Below, piece by piece: positions 1 through 5,297 of a stretch of DNA of 8,714 nt. Location: assembly GCA_018260275.1 (NCBI GenBank), contig JAGLBK010000105.1:1-8714 (forward strand). The letters are read 5' to 3'. This DNA is from Deinococcus sp. Its GTDB lineage: Bacteria; Deinococcota; Deinococci; Deinococcales; Deinococcaceae. The translations under genes were made by a program, and so were the position numbers. Under the pieces are notes generated by a model. It was not told where the DNA came from. It was given only the letters and a program-made list of their open reading frames with translations, and ran no database searches. Within the stretch, counting starts at the first letter, position 1. Each line of letters starts with the position of its first letter.

Positions 1-1
1 C

Positions 2-190
2 CCGCACGGCGGCATCGCCTGGGGCTTCGACCGCCTCATCATGGTAATGAGCGGCGCGAGCAGCATCCGTGAAGTGATCGCCTTCCCCAAGAATAACCGT
101 GGCTCGGACCTGATGGCCCTGGCCCCCTCCCCTGTCGAAGCGCCTCAACTGGCTGAACTGGGTGTGGCGACCCTGCCTGCGGTGGAATAG
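2..190 (+). CDS. aspS: Aspartyl-tRNA synthetase, C-terminal end (partial)
   Basis: The first 62 codons in frame 2 are the C-terminal tail of a class II aspartyl-tRNA synthetase, cut by the left edge. Aspartyl-tRNA synthetase charges tRNA-Asp in the cytoplasm. The segment PHGGIAWGFDRL at the start is class II motif 3, whose arginine contacts ATP. It is followed by SGASSIREVIAFPKN and then an APSPV...QLAELG tail. That tail is characteristic of bacterial-type AspRS; the archaeal non-discriminating type ends soon after its FPRD motif. Deinococcus carries both types, so this would be the bacterial, tRNA-Asp-specific copy (inference). The frame ends at TAG, and a hairpin follows 7 bases later. Confidence 0.93.
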   Translation, partial: PHGGIAWGFDRLIMVMSGASSIREVIAFPKNNRGSDLMALAPSPVEAPQLAELGVATLPAVE

Positions 191-197
191 ATCAGCT

Positions 198-225
198 AAG
201 ACCCTGCTCTTGCAAACAGGGTCTT
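198..225 (+). terminator. Hairpin after aspS, probable terminator
   Basis: AAGACCCTG (198-206) and CAGGGTCTT (217-225) form a perfect 9-bp stem with a 10-nt loop, starting 7 bases after the aspS stop. The run after the stem (ACTCTGAG) is poor in T, so this is a weak intrinsic terminator or an mRNA 3'-end stabiliser rather than a textbook one. Confidence 0.6.
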
Positions 226-240
226 ACTCTGAGATATTAA

Positions 241-254
241 GTGAAAATATTCAC
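241..254. promoter_or_regulatory. Crp-type palindrome GTGA-N6-TCAC
   Basis: The sequence GTGA-AAATAT-TCAC is an exact match to the core of the Crp-family consensus (GTGA, six bases, TCAC). It lies in the AT-rich gap between aspS and yggS. A -10-like TATTGT at 276-281 would start transcription near 288-289. That puts the palindrome centre (247.5) at about -41, the position of a class II activator site that replaces the -35 box. The match and spacing are seen; activation is inferred. Deinococcus Crp homologues are thought to use E. coli-like sites. A third half-site (GTGAA, 269-273) follows. Confidence 0.5.
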
Positions 255-275
255 GATTAAACTTACGCGTGAATT

Positions 276-281
276 TATTGT
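276..281 (+). promoter_or_regulatory. Candidate -10 box for yggS-divIVA
   Basis: TATTGT matches TATAAT at 4 of 6 positions and fits the TANNNT form. No good -35 box lies 16-18 bp upstream; instead the GTGA-N6-TCAC palindrome is centred about 41 bp before the predicted start site (288-289). The call rests on that spacing alone. Confidence 0.35.
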
Positions 282-387
282 TCCTTTCTACTGAATGAAG
301 CCTTTCCCGCTTGAGTCGCCAGAGCATGACCCCGACAATGCAAGGCATGTGCCCTCTCCCAGAAACCAGCAACTCAGCAGGCAGGAT

Positions 388-1017
388 ATGAGCCTCCCTG
401 AAGTCCTGGCCGGAATACGGCAGGCGGCAACGGACGCCGGGCGCCCGGCAGAACAGGTCCGGCTCGTGGCGGTCAGCAAAGGCCAGAGCATAGAAGCTAT
501 TTGCCAGAAAGTCCTGGCACACGGCTCCTTTCCGCTGGCCGAAAACCGGGGGCAGGAGCTGCGAGATAAAAAAATGGAGTTGCCGGGGGCCGAGTGGCAC
601 TTTATCGGCCCTCTCCAGGCCAACAAGATCAAATATCTGCGGGACGTCACGCTCATTCACACGGTCGAGGAGTTGTGGCAGGCCGAGGCACTCGCAACCG
701 CCGCCGAGAAGTGGGGGCAGGCACCGGCTGTGCTGCTTCAAGTGCATAACGGTGAACCCCAGAAACACGGCGTCCCCCCTGAGAAACTTACTGAACTGGT
801 GCAACAGGTCCGGGCCACAGGTCTGGAAGTGCGCGGCCTGATGGTCATGGCCCCCTATGGTCAACCGGAAGCGGCGCGGCAGCTCTTTGAGACTACGGCC
901 CGGCGAGCGCACGACCTGGGGCTGCCGGAACTGAGCATGGGCATGAGCGACGATTATCCTCTGGCAATTGCAGCGGGCGCTACACTTGTCCGGGTTGGAA
1001 GGAGCCTCTTCACATGA
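388..1017 (+). CDS. yggS: YggS/PROSC-family PLP homeostasis protein
   Basis: Pyridoxal-5'-phosphate-binding protein (PLPBP) of the single-domain alanine-racemase-like barrel fold. It buffers free PLP in the cytoplasm and has no known catalysis. Visible family motifs, numbered from the 388 start: VAVSK with the PLP lysine at residue 31, AENRGQE, HFIGPLQANKIKYL, IHTVEE, LLQVHN...KHGV, GLMVMAPYG, and the C-terminal SMGMSDDYPLAIAAGATLVRVG phosphate-binding region. The frame stays open up to an ATG at 295. The extra 31 residues have no family counterpart and use rare AGG/AGA codons, so 388 (209 aa, near normal length) is preferred; a weak AGG lies just upstream of it. The usual FGEN is LAEN here. 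The stop overlaps the divIVA start by 4 bases, a linkage also seen in many Gram-positives and cyanobacteria. The product is certain; the start is less so. Confidence 0.93.
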   Translation: MSLPEVLAGIRQAATDAGRPAEQVRLVAVSKGQSIEAICQKVLAHGSFPLAENRGQELRDKKMELPGAEWHFIGPLQANKIKYLRDVTLIHTVEELWQAEALATAAEKWGQAPAVLLQVHNGEPQKHGVPPEKLTELVQQVRATGLEVRGLMVMAPYGQPEAARQLFETTARRAHDLGLPELSMGMSDDYPLAIAAGATLVRVGRSLFT

Positions 1018-1727
1018 AATTGACGCCACTGGAGATCACTCAGCAGACTTTCCCGACCAGGGTCAACGGATACGACCGGGTCGCGGTGCAGCACTACCTG
1101 GCCGAACTGGGCAACACGGTCGAAGATTTACTGCGCGAACGGCAGACCTTGCAGCAGCAACTGGCCGCCGCGAGTACGGAACTGAACGAAAAGCGCCAGC
1201 AGGAGGAAGAAATTCGCCGGGTCATCGTCGCCGCCGAGCGAATCGCGCACGACATGAAAGAAAATGCCATCCGGGAAAGCGAACTGCTGCTGGCCCAGGC
1301 CGCAAATCAGATTCAGGAAATGCAGAAAAACCAGGAGGTGCGTAACGCCCAGCTCGAAATGGAACACCAGGGCCGCATCGCTTCCCTGGAAATCGCCTTC
1401 CGGACCCGCTTTACCGACCTGGAACGCGAGCAGCACGAGCTGACGCTCAGGCGTGAGCGGCAGCATACCGAGCGCATCGGCGAACTGGAGCAGCAGTTCA
1501 GCGACCGCTACCTGGAATTGCAAAGCCGCCTGAACTCCGCGCGGCAGGAATACACGCAGTTTCTGAACGGCTACCGCGCCCTGGTCAACTCGTTCGCCGA
1601 GCTGAGCCAGCGCCACAGCCTGCCGGACCAGTCCCCTTTAACGGTTCAGCCTGCCAGCAACGCGGCCAGGAGCCAGACAGAAGTAGCCACAGCATTTCCT
1701 TCCGTCAATGGGCAAAAGTTTCTGTGA
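1014..1727 (+). CDS. divIVA: DivIVA-family coiled-coil cell pole/division protein
   Basis: 237-aa DivIVA homologue. DivIVA proteins bind curved membrane at septa and poles and recruit division, segregation or wall-synthesis partners. The N-terminus (LTPLEI..QTFPTRVNGYDRVAVQHYL) aligns without gaps to the Bacillus subtilis lipid-binding domain up to G19-Y20-D21. From about residue 30 to 190 the protein is almost continuous Glu/Gln/Arg/Leu-rich heptads, a long coiled coil. The last 45 residues are a low-complexity Ser/Gln/Pro tail. Oddly, the two B. subtilis tip residues that insert into membrane, F17 and R18, are V17 and N18 here. The start is fixed by the ATGA overlap with yggS, so translation is probably coupled. 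Pairing with yggS is typical of divIVA loci and supports the call. Specific partners cannot be read from the sequence. Confidence 0.88.
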   Translation: MKLTPLEITQQTFPTRVNGYDRVAVQHYLAELGNTVEDLLRERQTLQQQLAAASTELNEKRQQEEEIRRVIVAAERIAHDMKENAIRESELLLAQAANQIQEMQKNQEVRNAQLEMEHQGRIASLEIAFRTRFTDLEREQHELTLRRERQHTERIGELEQQFSDRYLELQSRLNSARQEYTQFLNGYRALVNSFAELSQRHSLPDQSPLTVQPASNAARSQTEVATAFPSVNGQKFL

Positions 1728-1767
1728 GGGTCAGGAGCACACGCCAGTAGTCTCAGTCACAGTAACC

Positions 1768-2040
1768 TCAGTCCAGGGAAGGGTCTGTTTCGGAGGCGCC
1801 GCTAGAGGGGGGCTTACCGGGCAGCTGGTCGGCGATAGCCTGCGCGAGTTCCAGCAGATCCTGTTGCAGACCGGGGCGCTCGTTCTCGGCGTACTTTAGC
1901 GGCATCTGGTCGATAAACGCCTGCAAGCGCCGCTCGACCTTCATCTTGCGGCCCGGCGCGTCTATGACGGCACTCACGCGCACGATCTCGATGTGGAAGC
2001 CCTTGTATTCAGTCTGGAAAATGACTTCCCGCTGCTGCAT
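1768..2040 (-). CDS. Uncharacterised 90-aa protein
   Basis: I do not recognise this family. The frame could start at 2100, but the first 20 residues from there (Ser/Arg-rich) look non-coding. The ATG at 2040 has a TACCCT hexamer ending 6 nt before it, suggesting a leaderless start there. From 2040 the protein begins MQQREVIFQTEYKGFHIEIVRVS, likely two or three beta strands. A basic segment (GRKMKVERRLQAFIDQM) and a Leu/Ala-rich helix (LQQDLLELAQAIADQL, about residues 58-73) follow. It ends in a disordered, acidic Ser/Pro tail. There are no cysteines, signal peptide or membrane segment. It is convergent with divIVA (40-bp gap) and divergent from the ROK gene (68-bp gap). Sensible codon use and the promoter-like hexamer argue for a real gene; function is unknown. 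Confidence 0.68.
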   Translation of the reverse strand: MQQREVIFQTEYKGFHIEIVRVSAVIDAPGRKMKVERRLQAFIDQMPLKYAENERPGLQQDLLELAQAIADQLPGKPPSSGASETDPSLD

Positions 2041-2046
2041 GGGTAC

Positions 2047-2052
2047 AGGGTA
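2047..2052 (-). promoter_or_regulatory. -10-like TACCCT for a leaderless start at 2040
   Basis: On the minus strand TACCCT (TANNNT type) is followed by six bases and then the ATG at 2040. A start site seven bases after the box would be the A of the ATG itself. No clear -35 box is visible. Confidence 0.45.
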
Positions 2053-2095
2053 GCAATTTCGGGAGCCGGAAGAGAGGCTGCTTTTTCTGGTGCGC

Positions 2096-2101
2096 CACAA
2101 T
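2096..2101 (+). promoter_or_regulatory. -10-like CACAAT before the ROK gene
   Basis: CACAAT matches TATAAT at 4 of 6 positions and ends 7 nt before the ATG at 2109. There is no Shine-Dalgarno sequence in the gap, which again fits a leaderless transcript. No convincing -35 element is seen. Confidence 0.35.
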
Positions 2102-2108
2102 AAGGCCT

Positions 2109-3014
2109 ATGACCAAGCGACTGCTGGCCCTCGATATCGGTGGAACCACCATCCGCGCAGCCCTGATCGAGAACGGCAAAGTAACCATTCGTGCAGAGCA
2201 GCCCACGCCCCGCCCCGCGCTGCCGGACGCCGTGATTCAGACCGCTCTTTCCCTGGCCCGGCCCTTCGCCGCCCAGGCGAGTGCGGTCGGCGTAGCGTGC
2301 GCCGGGGCGGTGGCCAACGGCAGCGTGACGGCCACGGCGGCCCATACCTTTCCCGGCTGGGACGGTATTGCGCTGGCGCAGCAGCTCGGCCAGGGCCTGG
2401 GCCTGCCCTGCACGGTGCTCAACGACGCCCGCGCCGCTGCCTGGGGCGAGTTTGCAGCCGGAGCGGGCCAGGGCACGAGCGAATTCATGTTCATTACCGT
2501 CAGTACGGGCGTAGGAGCCGGGCTGGTTCTGGGCCACCACCTGCACCTGGCGGCCAACGGACTGGACGCGGAACTGGGATTCGTGTCGGTTCCTGCCCGC
2601 TGGCAAACAGGCTTCGGGTTGCCACCGGAAGGTACGCTGAAGCTGGGGCCACTGGAATTTGAGACGAGCGGTACGGCGCTGGGCACCCAGGCTTTAGCGC
2701 AGGGATTGACGCAGGGGCCGGGAATGGCCCGCGAGCTGTGTGACCTAGCCGAAGCCGGAACCCCCGCCGCCGAGACCCTTTACCGCCACTCGGCCAGTTT
2801 AATTGCCTGGAAAGTGGCGGATATAGCCGCTCTGCTAGGCGTGACGCGGGTAGCGTTAGGGGGCAGCGTGGGGCTGCGGCCCGGCTACCTACAGCGCGTG
2901 AACGGGGCGCTCGCCGCTTTCCCGGCTCGGTATCAGCCGCAAGTGGTTCACGCCGCGCTGGGGGCAGAGGCCGGACTGATCGGGGCCGCGCTGTGGGCTG
3001 AGCGCCAGGGCTGA
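2109..3014 (+). CDS. ROK-family sugar kinase (glucokinase-like), zinc motif absent
   Basis: 301-aa protein of the ROK (repressor, ORF, kinase) family; kinase members phosphorylate glucose, fructose or N-acetylated hexoses with ATP in the cytoplasm. Visible motifs: phosphate-1 loop LALDIGGTTIRAAL (residues 6-19), GVACAGAV (61-68), catalytic NDA with Asp106, phosphate-2 loop TVSTGVGAGLVLG (130-142), and the adenosine-region VALGGSVG (248-255). There is no N-terminal DNA-binding domain, so it is a kinase rather than a repressor. The usual ExGH histidine is Phe (ELGF, near 155-158), and the CxCGxxGC zinc cluster expected before the ETSGTAL segment is missing (LGPLEFETSGTAL instead). The substrate therefore cannot be assigned; glucokinase is the default guess. 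The dinB-like gene follows after 20 bp and may be co-transcribed. Confidence 0.85.
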   Translation: MTKRLLALDIGGTTIRAALIENGKVTIRAEQPTPRPALPDAVIQTALSLARPFAAQASAVGVACAGAVANGSVTATAAHTFPGWDGIALAQQLGQGLGLPCTVLNDARAAAWGEFAAGAGQGTSEFMFITVSTGVGAGLVLGHHLHLAANGLDAELGFVSVPARWQTGFGLPPEGTLKLGPLEFETSGTALGTQALAQGLTQGPGMARELCDLAEAGTPAAETLYRHSASLIAWKVADIAALLGVTRVALGGSVGLRPGYLQRVNGALAAFPARYQPQVVHAALGAEAGLIGAALWAERQG

Positions 3015-3034
3015 ACATCTGGCAGACTGAGGCT

Positions 3035-3535
3035 ATGACTGACGCCGACCGGAGTATCCGTTCTCAGCTGGCTTTTGCCCGACTACTTCCCAGACTGTTT
3101 CGTGGAGGACAGGCTTTTGTCGGAGTCGAGGCCGCCCTCAGCGACCTGAGCGACGAGCAGGCGACTTCCCGCGCCGGACAACTGCCGCACAGCGTGGCGG
3201 AACTGGTCGCGCACATCAACTGGTGGAACCGCTGGATGCTGGAGATCATAGAAATGGGCGCGGCCCAGCCCTACCCCAGACACGCCGCCGAGACCTGGCC
3301 AAGCGTGCAGCCTAGGCAATGGAACCAGCTCAAGAACGAGTTCTATGAGCTGCTGGCCCGCATAGACCCGCACGCCGCGCGGCCTGACCTGTCTAACCCG
3401 GTGAACCATGAGGAAACCATCGGTGAGTTGCTCGCCGATATGGCGCTGCACACCGCGCATCACTTCGGGCAGATCGTCAGCGTGCGGCAGGCGCTAGGTT
3501 ACTGGCCGCCTGCCGGGGGCGGCGACTCCTGGTAA
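3035..3535 (+). CDS. DinB/YfiT-like four-helix metal-binding protein
   Basis: 166-aa protein of the DinB superfamily, a fold especially numerous in Deinococcus and Bacillus. Family members include DNA-damage-induced proteins of unknown role and thiol-dependent transferases such as bacillithiol S-transferases. Evidence is the spacing of candidate metal ligands: H60 in the second helix (ELVAHINWWNRWM) and the HxxxH pair H139/H143 in the last long helix (DMALHTAHHFGQIVSVRQALGYW), the usual DinB signature. The N-terminal helix runs about residues 7-27. There is no signal peptide. It lies 20 bp after the ROK kinase gene, with a CAGACT hexamer 6 nt before its ATG, so it could have its own leaderless promoter or be read from upstream. 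A bacillithiol-dependent role is attractive because bshC is nearby, but that is inference only. Confidence 0.83.
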   Translation: MTDADRSIRSQLAFARLLPRLFRGGQAFVGVEAALSDLSDEQATSRAGQLPHSVAELVAHINWWNRWMLEIIEMGAAQPYPRHAAETWPSVQPRQWNQLKNEFYELLARIDPHAARPDLSNPVNHEETIGELLADMALHTAHHFGQIVSVRQALGYWPPAGGGDSW

Positions 3536-3536
3536 A

Positions 3537-3608
3537 GGTTGACCCTCCCAAGTCAAACCGGTCGTTCCACTCGGCAAAAAGATGGTCAAGAAAGCACCAC
3601 CCTTTTGC
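3537..3608. terminator. Convergent intergenic hairpins, possible weak terminator
   Basis: The 81-bp gap between the convergent dinB-like and glycosyltransferase genes holds two imperfect hairpins. GGTT-GAC (3537-3543) pairs with GTC-AAACC (3552-3559), with one bulged A and an 8-nt loop. GCAAAA and TTTTGC enclose a GGT/ACC inner stem at about 3579-3608. Neither has a strong T tract, so termination is only a guess. Confidence 0.3.
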
Positions 3609-3616
3609 ACAATGCT

Positions 3617-4363
3617 CTAAGGCCGTCCGTGGGCACGCTTTTCGGCCTGAACCATCGCCACGAACTGGGCCAGTTTGGGGGCGCGGCCCCAGCGTTTACG
3701 GTCACTGGCGATGCGCCAGACAAATTCGACGCCTAGCTTGCGGGTCCAGTCGGGGGCCAGTTGCGCGGTTCCGGCCAGCACGTCTATAACGCCGCCACAG
3801 CCGATACAGACCGGCGTGTTGAGCACCTGGCGCCAGTACTGGTTAAAGATTTCCTGGCGGCCCGCGCCCATGCCAGTGAGCAGCAGATGAGCCTGTGAGT
3901 CGCGTACCAGTTCGGCCACTTCACGGTCCCCGTCTTGCTTGAAATAACCGTGATGCACGCCAGCCACCTGAATGCCGTAGTCCTGGGCGGCCTTCTGCGC
4001 CGCCTGCTCAGCCACTCCGGGTTTGGCCCCCAGAAAGTAAACTCGCAGATTGGGGCCATGCTGGCGCATCAGGCCAGTGGCGATATCGAAGCCGGGAGCG
4101 CGGGGCACTTCGGCTCTGGCAAGCTGCCGGGCGGCGTACACGATACCGACGCCGTCTGCCGTCACCAGATCGGCGGCCTGCATGGCCGCGACAAACTCCG
4201 GTTCAGTGCGGCTCTGCACAATGAATTCGGGGTTGAGAGTAACGACCGTATGTGAGGTTCTGGGGGCCTCAAACATCCAGCTTCCCAGGCGGCCTAGCGT
4301 CTGCTCCAGCGTAATCACGTCCAGAGGCAGGTCGAACAGGGTCAGTCGGCGGACTTGAGTCAT
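3617..4363 (-). CDS. WecG/TagA/CpsF-family glycosyltransferase
   Basis: 248-aa enzyme of the GT26 family. Members transfer N-acetylmannosamine, ManNAc-uronate or a related sugar from UDP-sugar to a lipid-linked acceptor at the inner face of the membrane during surface polysaccharide or teichoic acid synthesis. Motifs (numbered from 4363): TLNPEF (42-47) and TADG with the probable catalytic Asp70, RAPGFD (88-93), YFLGAKPGV (109-117), GMGAGRQE (164-171), CGGVIDVLAGT (189-199) and the C-terminal EFVWRI appendage. The usual Pro of GxGxPxQE is missing (GAGRQE). There is no signal peptide or membrane helix, normal for this family. An ATG at 4375 would add four residues; 4363 is preferred because a TAGAAT box at 4374-4379 overlaps the earlier ATG. 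It stands alone, without other glycan genes, and is divergent from the Crp-family gene. The exact sugar and polymer are unknown. Confidence 0.88.
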   Translation of the reverse strand: MTQVRRLTLFDLPLDVITLEQTLGRLGSWMFEAPRTSHTVVTLNPEFIVQSRTEPEFVAAMQAADLVTADGVGIVYAARQLARAEVPRAPGFDIATGLMRQHGPNLRVYFLGAKPGVAEQAAQKAAQDYGIQVAGVHHGYFKQDGDREVAELVRDSQAHLLLTGMGAGRQEIFNQYWRQVLNTPVCIGCGGVIDVLAGTAQLAPDWTRKLGVEFVWRIASDRKRWGRAPKLAQFVAMVQAEKRAHGRP

Positions 4364-4373
4364 GCTGGTGGGC

Positions 4374-4379
4374 ATTCTA
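4374..4379 (-). promoter_or_regulatory. -10 box TAGAAT for the glycosyltransferase gene
   Basis: On the minus strand TAGAAT (5 of 6 to TATAAT) ends 10 nt before the ATG at 4363, giving a predicted leader of only 3-4 nt. CTATTG, about 16 bp upstream, is a poor -35 candidate. Confidence 0.45.
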
Positions 4380-4467
4380 GACCAGCGGAGCGCGGCAATA
4401 GAGACGGCCGGGGGCGGGGGGCAACTGACCGACAGTTTATCTGGATACTCCGGGTCTCCGGGTGCGG

Positions 4468-4473
4468 CATACT
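4468..4473 (+). promoter_or_regulatory. -10 box CATACT for the Crp-family gene
   Basis: CATACT (4 of 6 to TATAAT) is followed by exactly six bases and then the ATG at 4480, so transcription would begin on the start codon. This geometry is the main reason to prefer 4480 over the in-frame GTG at 4462, which lies upstream of the box. Confidence 0.45.
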
Positions 4474-4479
4474 GCCCCT

Positions 4480-5154
4480 ATGTTTCCGGGCGCCTTTCAA
4501 ACGTTACCCCCCGATGCCCAGAGCCACCTGACCTCCGCTGGCCGGACCGGGCACTGGGCCAGAGGAGAACTGCTGTTTCACCCCGAGGACCCGGCAGAAG
4601 CGCTATACGTGCTGACGCGCGGCGCGGTCAGGCTCTACCGGCTGGGGTCCAATGCCCGTGAAGTCACCCTGGACGTTCATGGGCCGGGGGCGCTCCTGGG
4701 GGTATCGGCGCTGGTGCTCGGCGCGAGGTACGGGATGTACGCCGAGGCGATGGATGACATTGAGGCGCTGGTGCTGGGCCACGACGCCCTGAGCCGCCTG
4801 ACGCAGCTGGCCCCGGCGGTGGGGGTCGCCCTGACCGAGCAGATCACCCGGCAGACACGCGGGGTTCAGGAGAGATTGGCCGGACTGGTGTTTCTCGAAG
4901 TTTCCCAGCGGCTGGCCCTGGCCCTGCTGACCCTGGCCGAGCGTGAAGACGAATGGAGCGAGACCGGTACACTGGCGCTGCGGGAACGGGTGTCGCATCA
5001 GGACCTGGCGCATGTGGTCGGCAGTACGCGTGAAACCATTACCAAGCTGCTCGGTGATTTCCGCAACCGGGGGCTGCTCGACCTGGGCTACCGCCGGATT
5101 ATCCTGACGGACCATGACGGTCTGTTGCGGGCGGCCCGTGAGCCGCTGCGCTAA
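4480..5154 (+). CDS. Crp/Fnr-family transcriptional regulator (SdrP-like)
   Basis: 224-aa regulator with the Crp architecture: cyclic-nucleotide-binding-like beta barrel (about 20-100), long dimerisation helix (about 103-140) and a C-terminal winged helix. The recognition helix STRETITKLL (182-191) keeps the Arg-Glu pair that reads GTGA half-sites. In the barrel, the cAMP cassette residues are not kept: GE is G74-V75, and the Arg-Ser that holds the phosphate is replaced by RYGMYAEA (83-90). This resembles Thermus SdrP, an effector-independent stress regulator, more than E. coli Crp. There are no cysteines, so it carries no Fnr-type iron-sulphur cluster or thiol switch. A GTG at 4462 is an alternative start. 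It is divergent from the glycosyltransferase gene and sits 143 bp before bshC on the same strand. Targets are unknown. Confidence 0.88.
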   Translation: MFPGAFQTLPPDAQSHLTSAGRTGHWARGELLFHPEDPAEALYVLTRGAVRLYRLGSNAREVTLDVHGPGALLGVSALVLGARYGMYAEAMDDIEALVLGHDALSRLTQLAPAVGVALTEQITRQTRGVQERLAGLVFLEVSQRLALALLTLAEREDEWSETGTLALRERVSHQDLAHVVGSTRETITKLLGDFRNRGLLDLGYRRIILTDHDGLLRAAREPLR

Positions 5155-5216
5155 GTAGTTTTGCCTGACCCGGAAGGCTAAGTGTAAGGTACTGAGCGCC
5201 TGAAAGATCGTCCAGG

Positions 5217-5253
5217 GTGTATTTTGCAGTGTATGTTTTGAAGTGAGTATCTT
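5217..5253 (+). promoter_or_regulatory. Candidate bshC promoter with direct repeats
   Basis: TTGCAG (5224-5229) and TATCTT (5248-5253), 18 bp apart, form a modest sigma-70-type promoter with a leader of about 38 nt to the GTG. GTGTATTTTG (5217-5226) and GTGTATGTTTTG (5229-5240) are near-direct repeats offset by 12 bp across the -35 region. An alternative promoter is TTGCCT (5161-5166) with TAAGGT (5185-5190). Confidence 0.33.
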
Positions 5254-5280
5254 GCGCCCGGAGTAGGAGCAGGAGTTTTC

Positions 5281-5287
5281 AGGGAGG
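5281..5287 (+). promoter_or_regulatory. Ribosome binding site of bshC
   Basis: AGGGAGG lies 10 nt before the GTG at 5298. It is the clearest Shine-Dalgarno sequence in the window and supports the GTG start over the in-frame ATG at 5337, which has no comparable site. Confidence 0.6.
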
Positions 5288-5297
5288 CAGGCTGAAC

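Noticed and set aside
295..387. N-terminal extension of YggS from the ATG at 295
   Set aside because: No family counterpart, rare Arg codons (AGG, AGA, AGG) and lower-GC composition; the family-like start is MSLPEVL at 388. Not fully excluded, since the predicted start site near 288 lies just before 295.
2041..2100. 20-residue upstream extension of the small minus-strand protein
   Set aside because: The extra residues are Ser/Arg-rich, and the TACCCT box lies inside this stretch, favouring the ATG at 2040.
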